A DNA stretch of 64,000 nucleotides from Nocardiopsis alba DSM 43377 (GCF_000341225.1 NZ_ANAC01000011.1:496001-560000); one strand, 5' to 3'. Shown: positions 24,573 through 33,393, counted from the first letter of the stretch. The notes: generated by a model from the letters alone, not told the origin. Numbers and translations: made by a program.

Positions 24573-27500
24573 ATGGAGATGATCACGGTCCGCGTCTCGA
24601 AGTCAGACCCCGCCTCGGTCTCCTCCCTGGGGCAGGTGATCCGGGACCCTCGTTACGCGGGTTCGGACCTGTACCTGCGGGTGGACCCGGGCGACTATGT
24701 GGAGCCCCAGGTCATCGGGGTGCTGCGGCATGTGGTGGTGGTGCCCGCCGAAGGGGCGGGCACGGTCACCGTCAGCGCGGCCGATGAGACCAACGTCTTC
24801 AACGTGCACGAAGGCGGCCATCTGGAGATCCACGGCATCGGTGTCCGCAGTTCCTCGGACGACTATCCGCCCCTGTACGCGCAGGAGGGAGCCCGGCTCC
24901 GGGCGGTGGACTGTGTCTTCACCGCGCCGCGACGGGTCAACGTCGTGGGCGCGCGGGCGGAGCTCGTCGGTTGCCGTTTCGAGGACAGCGGACTGCTGTG
25001 GGACTCCGGAGAGGGGTCGGTGCGCGACTGCTACTTCGCCAAGGCGGTGATCGCGGTCCAAGGGGAGTGCTCTCCGAGGATCAGCGGGACGATCTTCACC
25101 GGGGCCCACGACGACTGGCACACCCTCTACGTCTCGGGGGCCTCGCCCGAGGTGTCCGATTGCGCGCTGGTCGACGGAGGCGGGATCTATGTGCGCGACC
25201 GCGCCACCCCGGAGTTCACCGACGTGCGCGTCACCGGGGCCCGCGACTGGCCGGTCCGGGTGTACGAGCGTTCCCGCGCGAGCTTCACCCGGCTGGTGGT
25301 GGAGGCGCCGCGGAAGGAGGGCACGGACGCGTTCTTCGTCCACGGAGACTCCGAGAGCGTGCTGCACGACTGCGAGATCACCGGTTCCACCCGTACCGGA
25401 TTGGCGATCGAGGGCGGAAGGCTCACCGTGCACGGCCTCACGGTGACCGGGGCGGCGGCCGACGCGGTTCTCGTCGACGGCGGTGAGGCGGCCCTCACCG
25501 ACGTTCGATGCTCGGGCGTGGGCAAGGCGGCGTTGTTGGTGGCGGACGGCGCCAGGGTGTCGGTCTCCGGTATGTCGGTCTCCGAGAGCACGCAGGAGGG
25601 GCGGGGCGCGATCGCGTCGGTCCGCTCGCGGTTCGAGGTGAGCGATCTGCGGGTCAGCCGCTGGCACGGACCGATGGCCATCGTCGTGGGCGGTGGCGGT
25701 GTCTTCGAGGACATCGTCGGCCATGAGGTGGGTTCGGGGATCCACAGCCGTGAGGACGCCACGATCACCGTGCGCGGCATGGTGCTGCGCGAGGCCCGGG
25801 AGGACGGGCTGAACATCCTCGACGGCACCGAGGTACGTCTGGTGGACGCCGACCTGTCCGAGTGCGGAGAGGACGCGGTCTACGTCCAGGGAGGGTACGT
25901 CACGGTCCGCTCCTCCACCCTGTCCGGCAGTGGTGAGCGCGGTGTACGGGTGGGCGCGGGCGGTGTCGCGGCGCTGGAGGACACCGCGATCCGCGATGGG
26001 CGCGGGGACGGGCTCATGGTCGAGGACGGTGGTCGGGTCCGGCTGGTGCGGTGCACGGTCTCCGGGAACGACGACTCGGGTCTGTGGGCCGCCGACGACG
26101 CCTCGGTCTATCTGGAGGACACCACCTTCGGCGGGAACCGGGGCGGCGACGGCGATCGGGTCGTGGTCCGGGGGACGAGGGGCGCGGCCACGGGTCCGGG
26201 GCGGATACTCGGCGGTGTCGGGGAGGGCTCGGTACGGGACCGGGAACGCTCGCTGGAGTCCCTGCTCACCGAGTTGGACGCGCTGGTGGGGCAGGAGCGG
26301 GTCAAGCGGGAGGTGCGGGCCCTGGTCGACCTGCAACGGGTGAGCGCCAAGCGTGTGGCCGCCGGTCTGCCCGCGTTGAACGTCGGCCGTCACCTGGTGC
26401 TCGCGGGCCCGCCGGGGATCGGCAAGACCACCGTGGCCCGGCTGTACGGGGAGATCCTGTGCTCCCTGGGCGGCCTGGAGCGGGGCCCGTTCGTGGAGGT
26501 GGCCCGCCCCGACCTGGTGGCCGAGTACCAGGGCGGGACCCGGACCAGGGTCCTGGAGGCGGTGGAGCGGGCGCGCGGCGGTGTGCTGTTCGTGGACGGG
26601 GCGCACGCATTGGTCGAGGAGGAGCCGGAGGAGTCCGATCCGCACGGCCGGGAGGTCGTCGACACCCTGGTCGGGGCGATGTCGGAGCCGGGAAAGGGGT
26701 TCGTCCTGGTCCTGGCCGGGCACTCCGATCGACTCGGAGAACTCCTGGAGGCCTCGCCGGGGCTGCGGGAGCGGGTGGCGCGCACGATCGAGTTCGAGGA
26801 CTACTCTCCCGAGCAGCTCATGGGGATCTTCGCGGGGGAGGCCGGGGAGCGGGGCCGCACCCTGGGCGAGGGGGTGCGCGAGCTGTTGGTCGAGCATTTC
26901 CGGCGGCGGATGAAGGACGAGGCCTTCGACAACGGCCGCGAGGTGCGCAGGGTTCTGGACGGGGCGATCCGAGCCCACTCGGAGCGGATCGCCGAGGGCG
27001 GCTACACGACCGTGGACGATCTGAGCCGCTTCCGGGCCGAGGACCTGGAGAGCGCCACCGCCGCCGCCGCGGGCGGCGCCTCCGGTCGGGGCGGGGGCCG
27101 GGTGGCCTCGTTGATGGCGGGGTTGGACGCCATGGTGGGGATGTCCGACGTCAAGGACGCCCTGTCGGGGAGGTTGGCCGGATTGTTGACGGCGGGCCGT
27201 GCGGGTGGTGGGCCCTCACGTCACCTGGTCTTCCTGGGGGAGCGGGGGACCGGGCGGACCACGGTGGCCGGCATCTACGCGGAGCTGTTGGCGGCTCTGG
27301 GCCTGACGTCGCGTGGGCGGCCGGTGCGTCTTCGCGCCGGGGAGCTGGTGGAGCGGGGCGAGGTCTCACGGCGGGCCCGGGAGGCCTTCGACCTGGCGCA
27401 CGGCGGGGTGCTCCTGATCACGGACGCGCACGACGTGGTCGGGGAGGAGGAGGCGGCCGGCGCGCTCGTCGAGCTCATGGGCGAACACCACGACGATGTG

Positions 27501-27896
27501 GTGGTGGTCCTGTGCGGTGCCGAGGAGGGGGCTCGCGCGTTCCTGTCCGACCATCCCGATCTGGAGGCGAGGTTCGGCGCGGTGGTGGGGTTCTCCTCGT
27601 ACACGGACGAGGAGCTGCTCAGGATCTTCGTGGGCGTCGCGGAGGAGGTCGATCTCGCGGTTCCGGAGAGGACCCGTGCGGTGGTGGCGGAGGCGATCGA
27701 GGCGTGCTCCGAGCGGTTCGCCGCGGGCAACGGGCATGAGGTGCGCGCGCTGTTCCAGGCGTGCGCGGCCCGTCAGGCACGTCGGATCGAGGGGTGGGTC
27801 CGTTCGGGGAGGGTCCTGGACCTGGAGGAGTTGCAGACGCTGCTCCCGGAGGATGTCCCCGGGGAGGACGGGGCAGGGAGCGCCTTGGCGGAATGA
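24573..27896 (+). CDS. Beta-helix protein fused to two CbxX/SpoVK-type AAA ATPase domains
   Basis: 1107 residues. About 60-540 is a right-handed parallel beta-helix of short repeats (e.g. VHDCEITGST, VRSSTLSGSGERGV, VRLVRCTVSGNDDSGL). Residues ~570-830 form an AAA domain of the CbxX/CfqX (EccA/SpoVK) kind with Walker A GPPGIGKT at 612-619, a weakened Walker B (VLFVDGAHAL, Gly in place of the catalytic Glu), and an SRH-like LRERVAR. Residues ~850-1080 hold a second copy with a degenerate Walker A (GERGTGRT at 889-896; Lys replaced by Arg) and LLITDAHDV. The second copy probably cannot hydrolyse ATP. This looks like a chaperone or remodeller with a large binding surface. ATG 24573 or 24579. Confidence 0.82.
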   Translation: MEMITVRVSKSDPASVSSLGQVIRDPRYAGSDLYLRVDPGDYVEPQVIGVLRHVVVVPAEGAGTVTVSAADETNVFNVHEGGHLEIHGIGVRSSSDDYPPLYAQEGARLRAVDCVFTAPRRVNVVGARAELVGCRFEDSGLLWDSGEGSVRDCYFAKAVIAVQGECSPRISGTIFTGAHDDWHTLYVSGASPEVSDCALVDGGGIYVRDRATPEFTDVRVTGARDWPVRVYERSRASFTRLVVEAPRKEGTDAFFVHGDSESVLHDCEITGSTRTGLAIEGGRLTVHGLTVTGAAADAVLVDGGEAALTDVRCSGVGKAALLVADGARVSVSGMSVSESTQEGRGAIASVRSRFEVSDLRVSRWHGPMAIVVGGGGVFEDIVGHEVGSGIHSREDATITVRGMVLREAREDGLNILDGTEVRLVDADLSECGEDAVYVQGGYVTVRSSTLSGSGERGVRVGAGGVAALEDTAIRDGRGDGLMVEDGGRVRLVRCTVSGNDDSGLWAADDASVYLEDTTFGGNRGGDGDRVVVRGTRGAATGPGRILGGVGEGSVRDRERSLESLLTELDALVGQERVKREVRALVDLQRVSAKRVAAGLPALNVGRHLVLAGPPGIGKTTVARLYGEILCSLGGLERGPFVEVARPDLVAEYQGGTRTRVLEAVERARGGVLFVDGAHALVEEEPEESDPHGREVVDTLVGAMSEPGKGFVLVLAGHSDRLGELLEASPGLRERVARTIEFEDYSPEQLMGIFAGEAGERGRTLGEGVRELLVEHFRRRMKDEAFDNGREVRRVLDGAIRAHSERIAEGGYTTVDDLSRFRAEDLESATAAAAGGASGRGGGRVASLMAGLDAMVGMSDVKDALSGRLAGLLTAGRAGGGPSRHLVFLGERGTGRTTVAGIYAELLAALGLTSRGRPVRLRAGELVERGEVSRRAREAFDLAHGGVLLITDAHDVVGEEEAAGALVELMGEHHDDVVVVLCGAEEGARAFLSDHPDLEARFGAVVGFSSYTDEELLRIFVGVAEEVDLAVPERTRAVVAEAIEACSERFAAGNGHEVRALFQACAARQARRIEGWVRSGRVLDLEELQTLLPEDVPGEDGAGSALAE

Positions 27897-27955
27897 TGAC
27901 CCCGCGTGAACAGGTGTTGTGCCTGCTGTGTCCGAAGTATGGGTAGGTGGGCGTT

Positions 27956-28309
27956 ATGAGCCTGATGTTCATGCTGTTCGCCCTGATGGGCGCGGTGGTC
28001 GTTCTGGCCGGCGGATCCTACGTCCTGCGCGAGGTGCTCGCCCGGATGGAGCCGCGGAGCGAGGTCGCCGAACCCGAGCCGCCGCCGGCGGAGGTCCCGC
28101 GCCCGCACGTGGGCGGTTACGTGCCCGCCGACCGAGGGGTCGACGAACTCCCCTCCGGGCTTCGTGAGCGTGCGCGCAATCTGGTCGCCCTGGACCGCGC
28201 CGACGAGGCGGTCAGGCTGCTCCGGCCGCACCTGGACGGGGACGAGGAGCGCGCCCGGCGGGCCCTTCGGCGTCTGGACGAGGGCGGTCGCCCCGCCCTG
28301 GAGTCCTGA
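27956..28309 (+). CDS. Small single-pass membrane protein
   Basis: 117 residues from ATG 27956 behind TAGGTGG. TM helix at about 5-25 (LFALMGAVVVLAGGSYVLREVL), then a Pro/Glu linker and an amphipathic C-terminal half (GLRERARNLVALDRADEAVRLLRPHLDGDEERARRALRRLDEG) that looks like a short helical, TPR-like segment. Family not recognised. It lies 60 nt after the AAA gene and may be its membrane partner (inference). Confidence 0.65.
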   Translation: MSLMFMLFALMGAVVVLAGGSYVLREVLARMEPRSEVAEPEPPPAEVPRPHVGGYVPADRGVDELPSGLRERARNLVALDRADEAVRLLRPHLDGDEERARRALRRLDEGGRPALES

Positions 28310-28318
28310 GCGGGCGGC

Positions 28319-28474
28319 TCAGGTCCTGGAACGGTTCTGGAGCCAGCCCCAGATCGCGGTGGCGACGAAGAGGATCGCGCCGATGACCGCCAACCAGAAC
28401 AGCCCCTTGATCAGGGTGCCGAGGATGGCGAGGATCAGCCAGACGGCGAGCAGGACGAGGATGAGATACACCAT
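28319..28474 (-). CDS. 51-residue hydrophobic membrane protein
   Basis: ATG 28474 on the minus strand, preceded by AGGAG at the right distance. Product MVYLILVLLAVWLILAILG..., with two hydrophobic helices and a short basic end (LQNRSRT). It resembles the tiny hydrophobic proteins common in actinobacteria; function unknown. Convergent with the gene at 27956, with 9 nt between stops. Confidence 0.7.
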   Translation of the reverse strand: MVYLILVLLAVWLILAILGTLIKGLFWLAVIGAILFVATAIWGWLQNRSRT

Positions 28475-28639
28475 GTTCGCTCCTGGGGACGGTGTCGTGC
28501 GGTGCCGGTGGCCTACCCGGCGTGGTGGTGTCCGAAGCCTCCTCGGAAGAGGCCGAGGTGACCCTTGGGAACGATGTTCTCACTCGTGGTGTTCGATGCG
28601 GGTGTGTGCGAAGGGCGAGTTCTGGGGAGGGAAGGGAAC

Positions 28640-28855
28640 ATGAGTCTGGAAGAAGCGTCACGTCAGTTGGAAGCCGCGGTCCACGACGCTCGTGTGGCCT
28701 TCGATTGCATCCTGTTGGACGAGGTGGACCGGGCGCATACCAATGCCATCACCGCGCGGGCGGCCGTGGACGCCGCCGAGTACGCGCTCCGGGTGGAACT
28801 GGAGAGGCGTGAGGCGGGCGAGGAGGATTCGTCGGAGACGGCGGAATCGGACTGA
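28640..28855 (+). CDS. Small acidic hypothetical protein
   Basis: 71 residues from ATG 28640 behind GAAGGGAAC. It is predicted all-helical and acidic (MSLEEASRQLEAAVHDARV..., C-terminus EEDSSETAESD). No motif recognised. A free-standing gene between two small ones. Confidence 0.55.
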   Translation: MSLEEASRQLEAAVHDARVAFDCILLDEVDRAHTNAITARAAVDAAEYALRVELERREAGEEDSSETAESD

Positions 28856-28891
28856 TCCGACCCTTCGAACCCTCGAACACACGTTCGAGCA

Positions 28892-29287
28892 ATGGGTATG
28901 CTGTCCGGTATGCCCGATCAGTCCCTGACGTCGGACTGGCCCGCGAGTGTGCACCCACCCGGGTCGGACTCCTTCGAGCAGACGGCCCTGGAATGGCTCT
29001 TCGACCAGGTGCCGGCCGATTACCGGCTACACGGAGTGCTGCGACGCCACCCCGTGGCCCTCTCCCGCCTGGTCCGGCACTACGTGTCGGCCACCTTGGA
29101 CGCCACGCGGGAGGGCTACCGTACGGCCCGTGTCGACCTGCGCGACCGGTTGCCTCCTCACGCGTTGGACCAGGTCATGGAGGCCTACCTCGCCGAAGGG
29201 CGCCGGACCGCGGCGCTCCTCCGCTCCATCGAGGTCGTGGATCGCGCGCTGCGCCGGGCAGGCACGGAACAGTCCCACGATGAGTGA
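28892..29287 (+). CDS. Conserved helical protein of unknown function
   Basis: 131 residues from ATG 28892; ATG 28910 is an alternative start (MPDQSL). The pattern RRHPVALSRLVRHYV...TREGYRTARVDL...PPHALDQVMEAYLAEGRRTAALLRSIEVVDRAL is the sort conserved among actinomycetes, but I cannot name a function. It is cytosolic and helix-rich. Confidence 0.65.
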   Translation: MGMLSGMPDQSLTSDWPASVHPPGSDSFEQTALEWLFDQVPADYRLHGVLRRHPVALSRLVRHYVSATLDATREGYRTARVDLRDRLPPHALDQVMEAYLAEGRRTAALLRSIEVVDRALRRAGTEQSHDE

Positions 29288-29303
29288 GCCGGAGGCGGGA
29301 GCC

Positions 29304-29855
29304 TCAGGCCGTGACCCGGACCAGCACCGCGATCTCGTCCCCCGTGTTCACCAGGTGCCGACGTTCCCCGCCACCACCGCCCACCACACGGGCCCGGTCG
29401 ATGGCCAGTTCGGTGGCCGAGAGCATCCGTCCGTCGGTTTCGGCGGCGATCAGGTGGGCGCGCCCCCTGACCAGGCACAGCACCTCCAGCGCGTGCGGCC
29501 CCTCGGAGCGCGGGACGGGGCCGGGGACGAACCCGTTCGGTTCGAGGGCTACGGTGGTCACCCGGAATCGTCCCCCGACCCGACGGCGGGTGGAGCGCGG
29601 TGCGGGCTGCCAGCTCCCACGACGGCTCGGCCACAGGGTGGGTCGGTGGAGCGAGGCCGCCGCGGCGCGTGCGGCGGTGACCACCTGTCCGAGCGTCGGA
29701 AGCCCGCGCGCGTCCAGGTGGGCGTAGCCGGAGGAACGTCCGGCGTCGACGACGTCGCCGATCCCGTCCAGGGAGACGGGCGCGGTGCGAGGCCGGGGAG
29801 CGTGCCCGACGGCGGTGGGACGATCGGCGGTCGGCGCGGAGGACTGCTGGGGCAT
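29304..29855 (-). CDS. Cupin-like protein (C-terminal domain)
   Basis: 183 residues from ATG 29855 (minus strand) behind AAGGATCC. The C-terminal half has a beta-barrel cupin-like pattern (FRVTTVALEPNGFVPG, ALEVLCLVRGRAHLIAAE, ERRHLVNTGDEIAVLVRVTA), but no complete metal-binding H-x-H motif is visible, so it may not be an enzyme. The N-terminal half is Arg/Ala-rich. A Cys-rich upstream ORF and a possible attenuator hairpin precede it on the same strand (see 30087). Confidence 0.55.
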   Translation of the reverse strand: MPQQSSAPTADRPTAVGHAPRPRTAPVSLDGIGDVVDAGRSSGYAHLDARGLPTLGQVVTAARAAAASLHRPTLWPSRRGSWQPAPRSTRRRVGGRFRVTTVALEPNGFVPGPVPRSEGPHALEVLCLVRGRAHLIAAETDGRMLSATELAIDRARVVGGGGGERRHLVNTGDEIAVLVRVTA

Positions 29856-29939
29856 CGTGAGAGGATCCTTCACGTGTACACGGCGCTTCGCGTGAGGAAG
29901 GGCCGTGGAGATGTCGTCATGGGGCCACGAGGGCTCCGA

Positions 29940-29967
29940 GGCGGTGAGGGTGGTCTCTCCGAACGCG
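29940..29967 (-). promoter_or_regulatory. Possible attenuator hairpin between Cys-rich uORF and cupin-like gene
   Basis: On the minus strand CTCTCCG and CGGAGAG can form a 7-bp stem around GACGCGCGTT, about 90 nt upstream of the cupin-like start. With the uORF further upstream it has the geometry of a translation-coupled attenuator. No T-run is seen. Confidence 0.3.
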
Positions 29968-30086
29968 CGTCCGGAGAGGGGCGTCACCCGAGTGGACTCC
30001 GTTCACGGCCGTCTCACACCGAAAGGCGGGGGCCGTTCACAGGTCGGTCGTGCGGGGTCGAACGATGTGGACCCCGGTGGCGCGGC

Positions 30087-30185
30087 TCAGCGACGACAAC
30101 ACGGACACGCCGCACAGGCCGGCAGGCAGGAGGCCCCGAAGGGGGCCGTACGAGCCATGGCGTTGGTGCGGGTGCGCGGATACAT
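30087..30185 (-). CDS. Cysteine-rich upstream ORF (putative leader peptide)
   Basis: A 32-codon ORF on the minus strand, ATG 30185 to TGA 30087. It ends SCLPACAACPCCRR: five Cys codons in the last 13 and CCRR at the stop; internal ATG 30158 gives a 23-residue version. It has no Shine-Dalgarno. It lies about 230 nt upstream of the cupin-like gene in the same direction. Short poly-Cys leader ORFs in actinobacteria are known cysteine-responsive attenuators. Whether this one is translated is not shown by sequence. Confidence 0.4.
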   Translation of the reverse strand: MYPRTRTNAMARTAPFGASCLPACAACPCCRR

Positions 30186-30412
30186 GGAGGTAAGCAGACC
30201 AGCAAAGCCGGTGGTGCGTCAAGCGAACGCCGGGAATCACGCGTGTCGAACCGCTCACCGCGGAGACATCCCGGGCGTGTTGCGGCGCGGGCCCCGTGGT
30301 GGTGACATGTGGAACCCGAGAGAGCGGCCTTCTCGTCGCCCCGGGATCCACTTCCCAGTACAGCCGTAGCGACAGGAGTGGCAGTGCAGCCGTCCGTTCC
30401 CAGAGGGCAGCC

Positions 30413-30688
30413 TTGACCCCCGAGGTACAGGGCCGGTGGGCGCGTGTGCTGGTGCGTGCCCTGGTGGTGGTCGCCGCCGGCGTGATGGCCCTGGGGTTCC
30501 TGGGGCCGGAGGCCGCTCTGTTGGTCTCCTTCCTGGCCGTGCTCACCTACGTGCTGCTGTGGCTGCGAACCAGGTACGCGGGGCTGCTCTTCACGGACGA
30601 ACGTTCCCGGGACGGATCCGTCCACAGGGAGGGGCCGCACGACCCGCCGCGAGGACCGGAACCCCGGCGGCCTCCCGATGACGACTGA
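30413..30688 (+). CDS. Small two-helix membrane protein
   Basis: 91 residues if started at TTG 30413, which has AGAGGG 7 nt upstream; the longer in-frame alternative (30296) has an unconvincing N-terminus. Two adjacent hydrophobic segments (VLVRALVVVAAGVMALGFLG and AALLVSFLAVLTYVLLWL), then a charged Pro/Arg/Asp-rich tail. Family not recognised. Start uncertain. Confidence 0.5.
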   Translation: MTPEVQGRWARVLVRALVVVAAGVMALGFLGPEAALLVSFLAVLTYVLLWLRTRYAGLLFTDERSRDGSVHREGPHDPPRGPEPRRPPDDD

Positions 30689-30806
30689 GGTCCCCGGCGG
30701 CGAAGGGCCCCCTTCGACGGACGACGCGTACGGCCGAGGGGGAGGGGGACGCGTCTTTCGGAGAACCGGGCGGCTTCACGGGGCGCGCGGCGTAGATTCT
30801 GAACTC

Positions 30807-31340
30807 ATGACGGACCGGGACCTCCTCCACGCCCTGCGTTCCGGACCCACCCCGACGGGTGAGGTCTACGCGTGGCTTCTCGACGCGTACGGGGAGGAGC
30901 TCTACCGGCACTGTCTCCGGAACCTGGGGGATCGCGACGCCGCGCACGTCGTGCTTCGGGACACTCTGATCGTCGCTCGGGCGCACAGTGTGCGACTGGT
31001 GGACGACGGTCGGCTGGGGGAGTGGCTGCACGCGTTGGCCGAGACGGAGTGCGAGCGTCATCGCGACTGTGTCTGGGGGGATCGTCCTCCGGAGCACACG
31101 GTCTCTTCGAGAGGGGACGACCTGGTCCGCGTCCTGGTGCTCAACGGGATGAACGGGCCGGAGCTGGACGGGTATCGGGCGCACGTGGCGGTCCGGGCGG
31201 GCCGGTTCGACGATCAGGGCTTCCCTCTGGGGCCGGGGCCGTGCGACGTGTTGGCCCGCACGTCGGTCTCGGTGTTCGTCCCCTTGGTCCTCATGCTCTC
31301 CGGTGCGCTGCTGGTGCTCTTCCTGACCGGAGCCGACTAG
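30807..31340 (+). CDS. Membrane-tethered sigma-factor-like protein
   Basis: 177 residues from ATG 30807. Residues ~20-85 look like sigma-70 region 2 of ECF factors (LLDAYGEELYRHCLRNLGDRDAAHVVLRDTLIVARAH...WLHALAETECERH). A recognisable region 4 HTH is missing; a short eroded segment (VRVLVLNGMNGPELDGY) lies in its place, and a TM helix (VFVPLVLMLSGALLVLFLTG) ends the protein. Canonical sigma factors are soluble, so this is either a degenerate sigma factor or a membrane regulator using region 2 to contact core polymerase. TAGATT at 30793-30798 gives a leaderless-type start. Confidence 0.65.
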   Translation: MTDRDLLHALRSGPTPTGEVYAWLLDAYGEELYRHCLRNLGDRDAAHVVLRDTLIVARAHSVRLVDDGRLGEWLHALAETECERHRDCVWGDRPPEHTVSSRGDDLVRVLVLNGMNGPELDGYRAHVAVRAGRFDDQGFPLGPGPCDVLARTSVSVFVPLVLMLSGALLVLFLTGAD

Positions 31341-31352
31341 GAGGTCGGATCC

Positions 31353-31408
31353 GGTGGGTCGGAGGGCTCGTGCGAGGGCGTTCGCCCCCGGGAACACTCC
31401 GACCCGCC
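31353..31408. terminator. Inverted repeat between convergent genes
   Basis: GGTGGGTCGGAG and CTCCGACCCGCC pair around a 32-nt loop that contains a GGCG/CGCC stem. Located between the sigma-like gene and ppa, which converge; probably bidirectional. Confidence 0.4.
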
Positions 31409-31445
31409 GGAACTCACCGGGTGCCGAGACAGGCGCGGCGACCGG

Positions 31446-31961
31446 TCACGAGGTGATGTGCGAGGAGTCGCCGTGCACGCCGGCCTCCTCGGCACGCTTC
31501 ACCGAGGCGATGATCTCCTGCTCGGCCTCGTGACGACCGACCCAGCTGGCGCCCTCGACGGACTTGCCGGGCTCCAGGTCCTTGTACACGGTGAAGAAGT
31601 GCTCGATCTCGAGACGCTCGAACTCGTTCACGTGGTGAATGTCACGCAGGTGCTCCATGCGCGGGTCCGTCGCCGGAACGCACAGCAGCTTGTCGTCACC
31701 ACCGGCCTCGTCGCGCATACGGAACATGCCGATGGCGCGCGCGCGGATGAGGCAGCCCGGGAAGGTCGGAGCCTTCAGCAGGACGAGGGCGTCCAAAGGA
31801 TCCCCGTCCTCTCCGAGAGTCCCGTCGACGAAACCGTAGTCGGCGGGGTAGGTGGTGGAGGTGAACAGCATGCGGTCGAGACGGATACGACCGGTCTTGT
31901 GGTCCACCTCGTACTTGTTGCGTTCCCCCTTGGGGATTTCGATCGTAACGTCGAATTCCAT
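31446..31961 (-). CDS. ppa: Inorganic pyrophosphatase (family I)
   Basis: 171 residues from ATG 31961 ([18 protein letters not shown]), chosen over the upstream start because GGGAG precedes it. Family I signature residues are present: [21 protein letters not shown] (the metal-binding Asp cluster), KYE and YKDLEPGK. The enzyme splits PPi to two Pi and drives biosynthetic reactions. It is divergent from dacB, as in Streptomyces. Confidence 0.97.
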   Translation of the reverse strand: MEFDVTIEIPKGERNKYEVDHKTGRIRLDRMLFTSTTYPADYGFVDGTLGEDGDPLDALVLLKAPTFPGCLIRARAIGMFRMRDEAGGDDKLLCVPATDPRMEHLRDIHHVNEFERLEIEHFFTVYKDLEPGKSVEGASWVGRHEAEQEIIASVKRAEEAGVHGDSSHITS

Positions 31962-32037
31962 GCTGATCTCGGCTCCCAATGCGACTAATGTCGCCGTATA
32001 ACTACAACGTCAGGCCGCGACACCGAAGGAAGGGCAG

Positions 32038-33393
32038 GTGCCCCGGGTGCGACGGGTACGAGGCGAGGCGTTCCTCGCGCTGGCCCTGCTCAACATATTC
32101 GTGCTGATCACCGGGTTCGTCGCCCTGGACGTGATCGAGGCACGACCGCTTCCGGCGGTGCCCAATCCCGTCACACGTGCCGATGGCGCGGCGGCGGTGG
32201 AGACCACGGCCCCGACTCCGGCGGATCCGGAACGGATCGCGGACATCCTCGATGATCCCATGTCATCCTCCGGGCTCGAGGACGGCCTCTCCGGTTATGT
32301 GGTCGACGGCCTCACCGGAGACACCCTCTTCGAACGGGACGCGGACGCCCCGGTGACCCCGGCGTCGACGACCAAGATCGCCACGGCCGTCACCGTTCTG
32401 AACGCGGTCGGCCCCGACCACGTGCTCCACACCGAGGTCTATCTCGATCCGGCGGAGAACCGAGTGGTGCTCCGAGGCGCGGGCGACGCGACCTTGACCG
32501 TCACGGCCGATTCAGCAGCCTACCCGCAGGTAGCCACATTGGAGGAGCTCGCCGAGGACACCGCGGCCGCCCTCGCGGGTCTGGGGCTCGACACGGTCAC
32601 CGTGGGATACGACGACTCCCTCTTCACCGGTCCCGACACCGGTCCGGGCTGGAAGCCCAACTACGTCACCGAGGGCAGCACCGCCACCATCCACGCCCTG
32701 CTCGTCGACCAGGGCCGGGTCGACCCGGACGTGTCCACCCGCGTTCCCGACCCGCCCAAGGCCGCGGCCGAGGCCTTCGCCGACCAGCTCGAGCTGGCCG
32801 GGCTGACCGTCGAGGGGGAACCCGACGAGGCCGACTCCGTGGGAGAGCCCATCGCCTCCGCGGAGTCCGCTCCGGTGAGCTCCCTGGTCGAGTTCATGCT
32901 GTTGGCCAGCGACAACAACATGGCCGAGGCCCTCGGACGGATCGCCGCCCTGGAGATGGGCGAGGAACCGGACTTCCCGGGCGCGGCGGCCGCCACCCAC
33001 CGCGTCATGGAGGACCTGGGCATCGAGGGGGTGAGGTTGTCGGACAACAGCGGATTGAGCACCAAGAACCGCATCACCCCTCGGGCCCTGGTCCGGTTGG
33101 TCCGGACGGCCTCGGAGGACCCCGCGCTCAACGCCACCCTGACCGGACTGCCCACCGCGCACTCGACCGGGACTCTGGCCGGACGCTACTCCGAGTACTC
33201 CACCTCGAGCGACGCCGCGGGGATGGTCCGGGGCAAGACCGGCACCCTCGACGGGGTGAGCACTCTGGCCGGCACCGTGCACGACCAGGAGGGCAACGTG
33301 TTCCTGTTCGCCCTCATGGCCAACAGCGAAGGGGCGACCGGCCCTCAACTCGACACGCTCGCCGCCGCGCTGAGCCGCTGCGGCTGTTCGTGA
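32038..33393 (+). CDS. dacB: D-alanyl-D-alanine carboxypeptidase/endopeptidase (class C PBP4)
   Basis: 451 residues. N-terminal signal anchor (FLALALLNIFVLITGFVAL), then the three penicillin-binding motifs: S110-T-T-K113 (SxxK), SDN within LLASDNNMAEAL (and LSDNSGLS in the inserted domain), and KTG in VRGKTGTLDGVS. It trims the terminal D-Ala or hydrolyses cross-links of peptidoglycan outside the membrane. GTG 32038 follows GGAAGGG. Head of the dacB-metalloprotease-tilS-hpt-ftsH run. It ends with an unusual CGCS. Confidence 0.93.
   Translation: MPRVRRVRGEAFLALALLNIFVLITGFVALDVIEARPLPAVPNPVTRADGAAAVETTAPTPADPERIADILDDPMSSSGLEDGLSGYVVDGLTGDTLFERDADAPVTPASTTKIATAVTVLNAVGPDHVLHTEVYLDPAENRVVLRGAGDATLTVTADSAAYPQVATLEELAEDTAAALAGLGLDTVTVGYDDSLFTGPDTGPGWKPNYVTEGSTATIHALLVDQGRVDPDVSTRVPDPPKAAAEAFADQLELAGLTVEGEPDEADSVGEPIASAESAPVSSLVEFMLLASDNNMAEALGRIAALEMGEEPDFPGAAAATHRVMEDLGIEGVRLSDNSGLSTKNRITPRALVRLVRTASEDPALNATLTGLPTAHSTGTLAGRYSEYSTSSDAAGMVRGKTGTLDGVSTLAGTVHDQEGNVFLFALMANSEGATGPQLDTLAAALSRCGCS

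Noticed and set aside
29304-29855. Cupin-like gene as cysteine dioxygenase
   Set aside because: Tempting because of the Cys-rich upstream ORF, but the H-x-H iron ligands and the usual dioxygenase motif are not visible.
28947-30305. 452-codon plus-strand frame across the cupin region
   Set aside because: It runs antisense to the cupin-like gene and through unrelated intergenic DNA without any recognisable protein pattern.
30014-30640. 208-codon minus-strand frame before the cupin gene
   Set aside because: Overlaps the promoter region and the 30413 membrane protein; no plausible ribosome site or family. Only the short Cys-rich frame at 30087-30185 is of interest here.
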